NCBI GenBank assembly: GCA_018396395.1
Contig: JAGTQN010000010.1
Location: 13,320 to 27,936 of the forward strand
Direction: 5' to 3'
DNA: 14,617 nucleotides
Origin: Candidatus Bathyarchaeota archaeon
Lineage (GTDB): Archaea; Thermoproteota; CALKCG01; B24; JAGTQN01
In this document: one piece after another, positions 14,373 through 14,617 of the stretch
Numbering within the stretch: the first letter of the stretch is position 1
How the letters are laid out: each line of letters starts with the position of its first letter
Position numbers and translations under genes: made by a program
The notes under the pieces: generated by a model
Told to the model about the DNA's origin: nothing
The model's input: the letters and a program-made list of their open reading frames with translations, nothing else
Databases searched by the model: none

Positions 14373-14399
14373 TGGAGGTAGGGATTCTGGGTTAAACTA

Positions 14400-14435
14400 G
14401 ATTTTACTTATTTATTCTTTATTCTTATTCTTTCT
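14400..14435 (+). terminator. T-rich terminator after UMP kinase
   Basis: About 36 bases made almost only of T with a few A and C (repeats of TTATTCTT), starting about 28 bases after the UMP kinase stop. Archaeal RNA polymerase stops at such U-tracts without a hairpin. Confidence 0.55.
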
Positions 14436-14488
14436 ATACGCATTCCCTTTGCTTTGCTTATATCATCCAAATTTCTTTCGTTATTTTG

Positions 14489-14617
14489 TTATTTTTTATC
14501 GTTTATGGATAAGGCAGGACGGAGGGATAGGCCTTCTAGGGGCACCTCATAGCCCTCCTCCCTGAACTGCATCCTATAGAACGAGCTGTAAAGCCCACCC
14601 TTCTCCATAAGCTCCCT
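14489..14617 (-). CDS. C-terminus of an ABC exporter (ATPase end), partial
   Basis: The last 42 codons of a minus-strand gene enter from the right edge. The text RELMEKGGLYSSFYRMQF is the post-nucleotide-binding-domain tail typical of MsbA/MdlB-type ABC exporters, where membrane and ATPase domains are in one chain (family: ELL-x-x-GG-Y-x-x-L-x-x-x-Q). It ends SLRPALSINDKK and TAA at 14489-14491. The Walker motifs are outside the window, so the substrate cannot be guessed. Confidence 0.7.
   Translation of the reverse strand, partial: RELMEKGGLYSSFYRMQFREEGYEVPLEGLSLRPALSINDKK

Noticed and set aside
10763..14503. Shared TTATCGTTTAT at the ends of the HMGS and ABC genes
   Set aside because: An 11-base A/T-rich match overlapping two stop regions can easily arise by chance.

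Overview
The window looks like chromosomal DNA of a thermophilic archaeon, most likely from the Thermoproteota (Crenarchaeota, Bathyarchaeia or Korarchaeia-like lineages). The basis is archaeal-type UMP kinase, the archaeal thiolase/HMG-CoA synthase/DUF35 module, TATA-type promoters with very short or no leaders, heavy AGG arginine use, and a decayed HEPN/PaREP1-like gene. The placement is inference; no rRNA or tRNA gene was found.

Layout. 1-130: start of a minus-strand gene behind a striking tandem-palindrome operator. 219-2156: a decay zone with a broken IS5-like transposase, one small unrecognised gene (811-1158), nested inverted repeats and a multiply frameshifted HEPN-like pseudogene. 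2157-4957: a divergent pair, an M81/MlrC-type metallopeptidase (minus) and an enolase-superfamily acid-sugar dehydratase (plus, nearest to L-rhamnonate dehydratase). 5270-7317: an AT-richer ion-transport pair, a CPA2-type cation/proton antiporter and a ZIP metal transporter, each with its own promoter; the ZIP promoter carries a 26-bp inverted repeat. 7337-9341: a possible cytochrome-b5 remnant, a DUF2961/GH172 glycosidase-like gene (minus) and a small two-helix membrane protein. 9342-10563: an amidohydrolase gene broken by about five frameshifts. 10771-13546: a two-gene operon (minus), thiolase followed by an HMG-CoA synthase carrying an N-terminal DUF35 domain. 13698-14372: UMP kinase. 14489-14617: C-terminus of an ABC exporter.

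How the genes fit together. Thiolase plus HMG-CoA synthase plus DUF35 is the archaeal machinery that turns acetyl-CoA into HMG-CoA for mevalonate and membrane lipids. Here DUF35 is fused to the synthase instead of being a third subunit, and its zinc ribbon lacks the fourth cysteine. The M81 enzyme, acid-sugar dehydratase, GH172-like enzyme and (dead) amidohydrolase suggest a scavenging, carbohydrate-using lifestyle. At least three clear pseudogenes and four pentanucleotide tandem arrays make this a locally eroding, accessory-rich stretch around a few conserved housekeeping genes. The most distinctive signals are the DUF35-HMGS fusion, the tandem palindromes at 86-116, the ZIP operator and the pentamer arrays.
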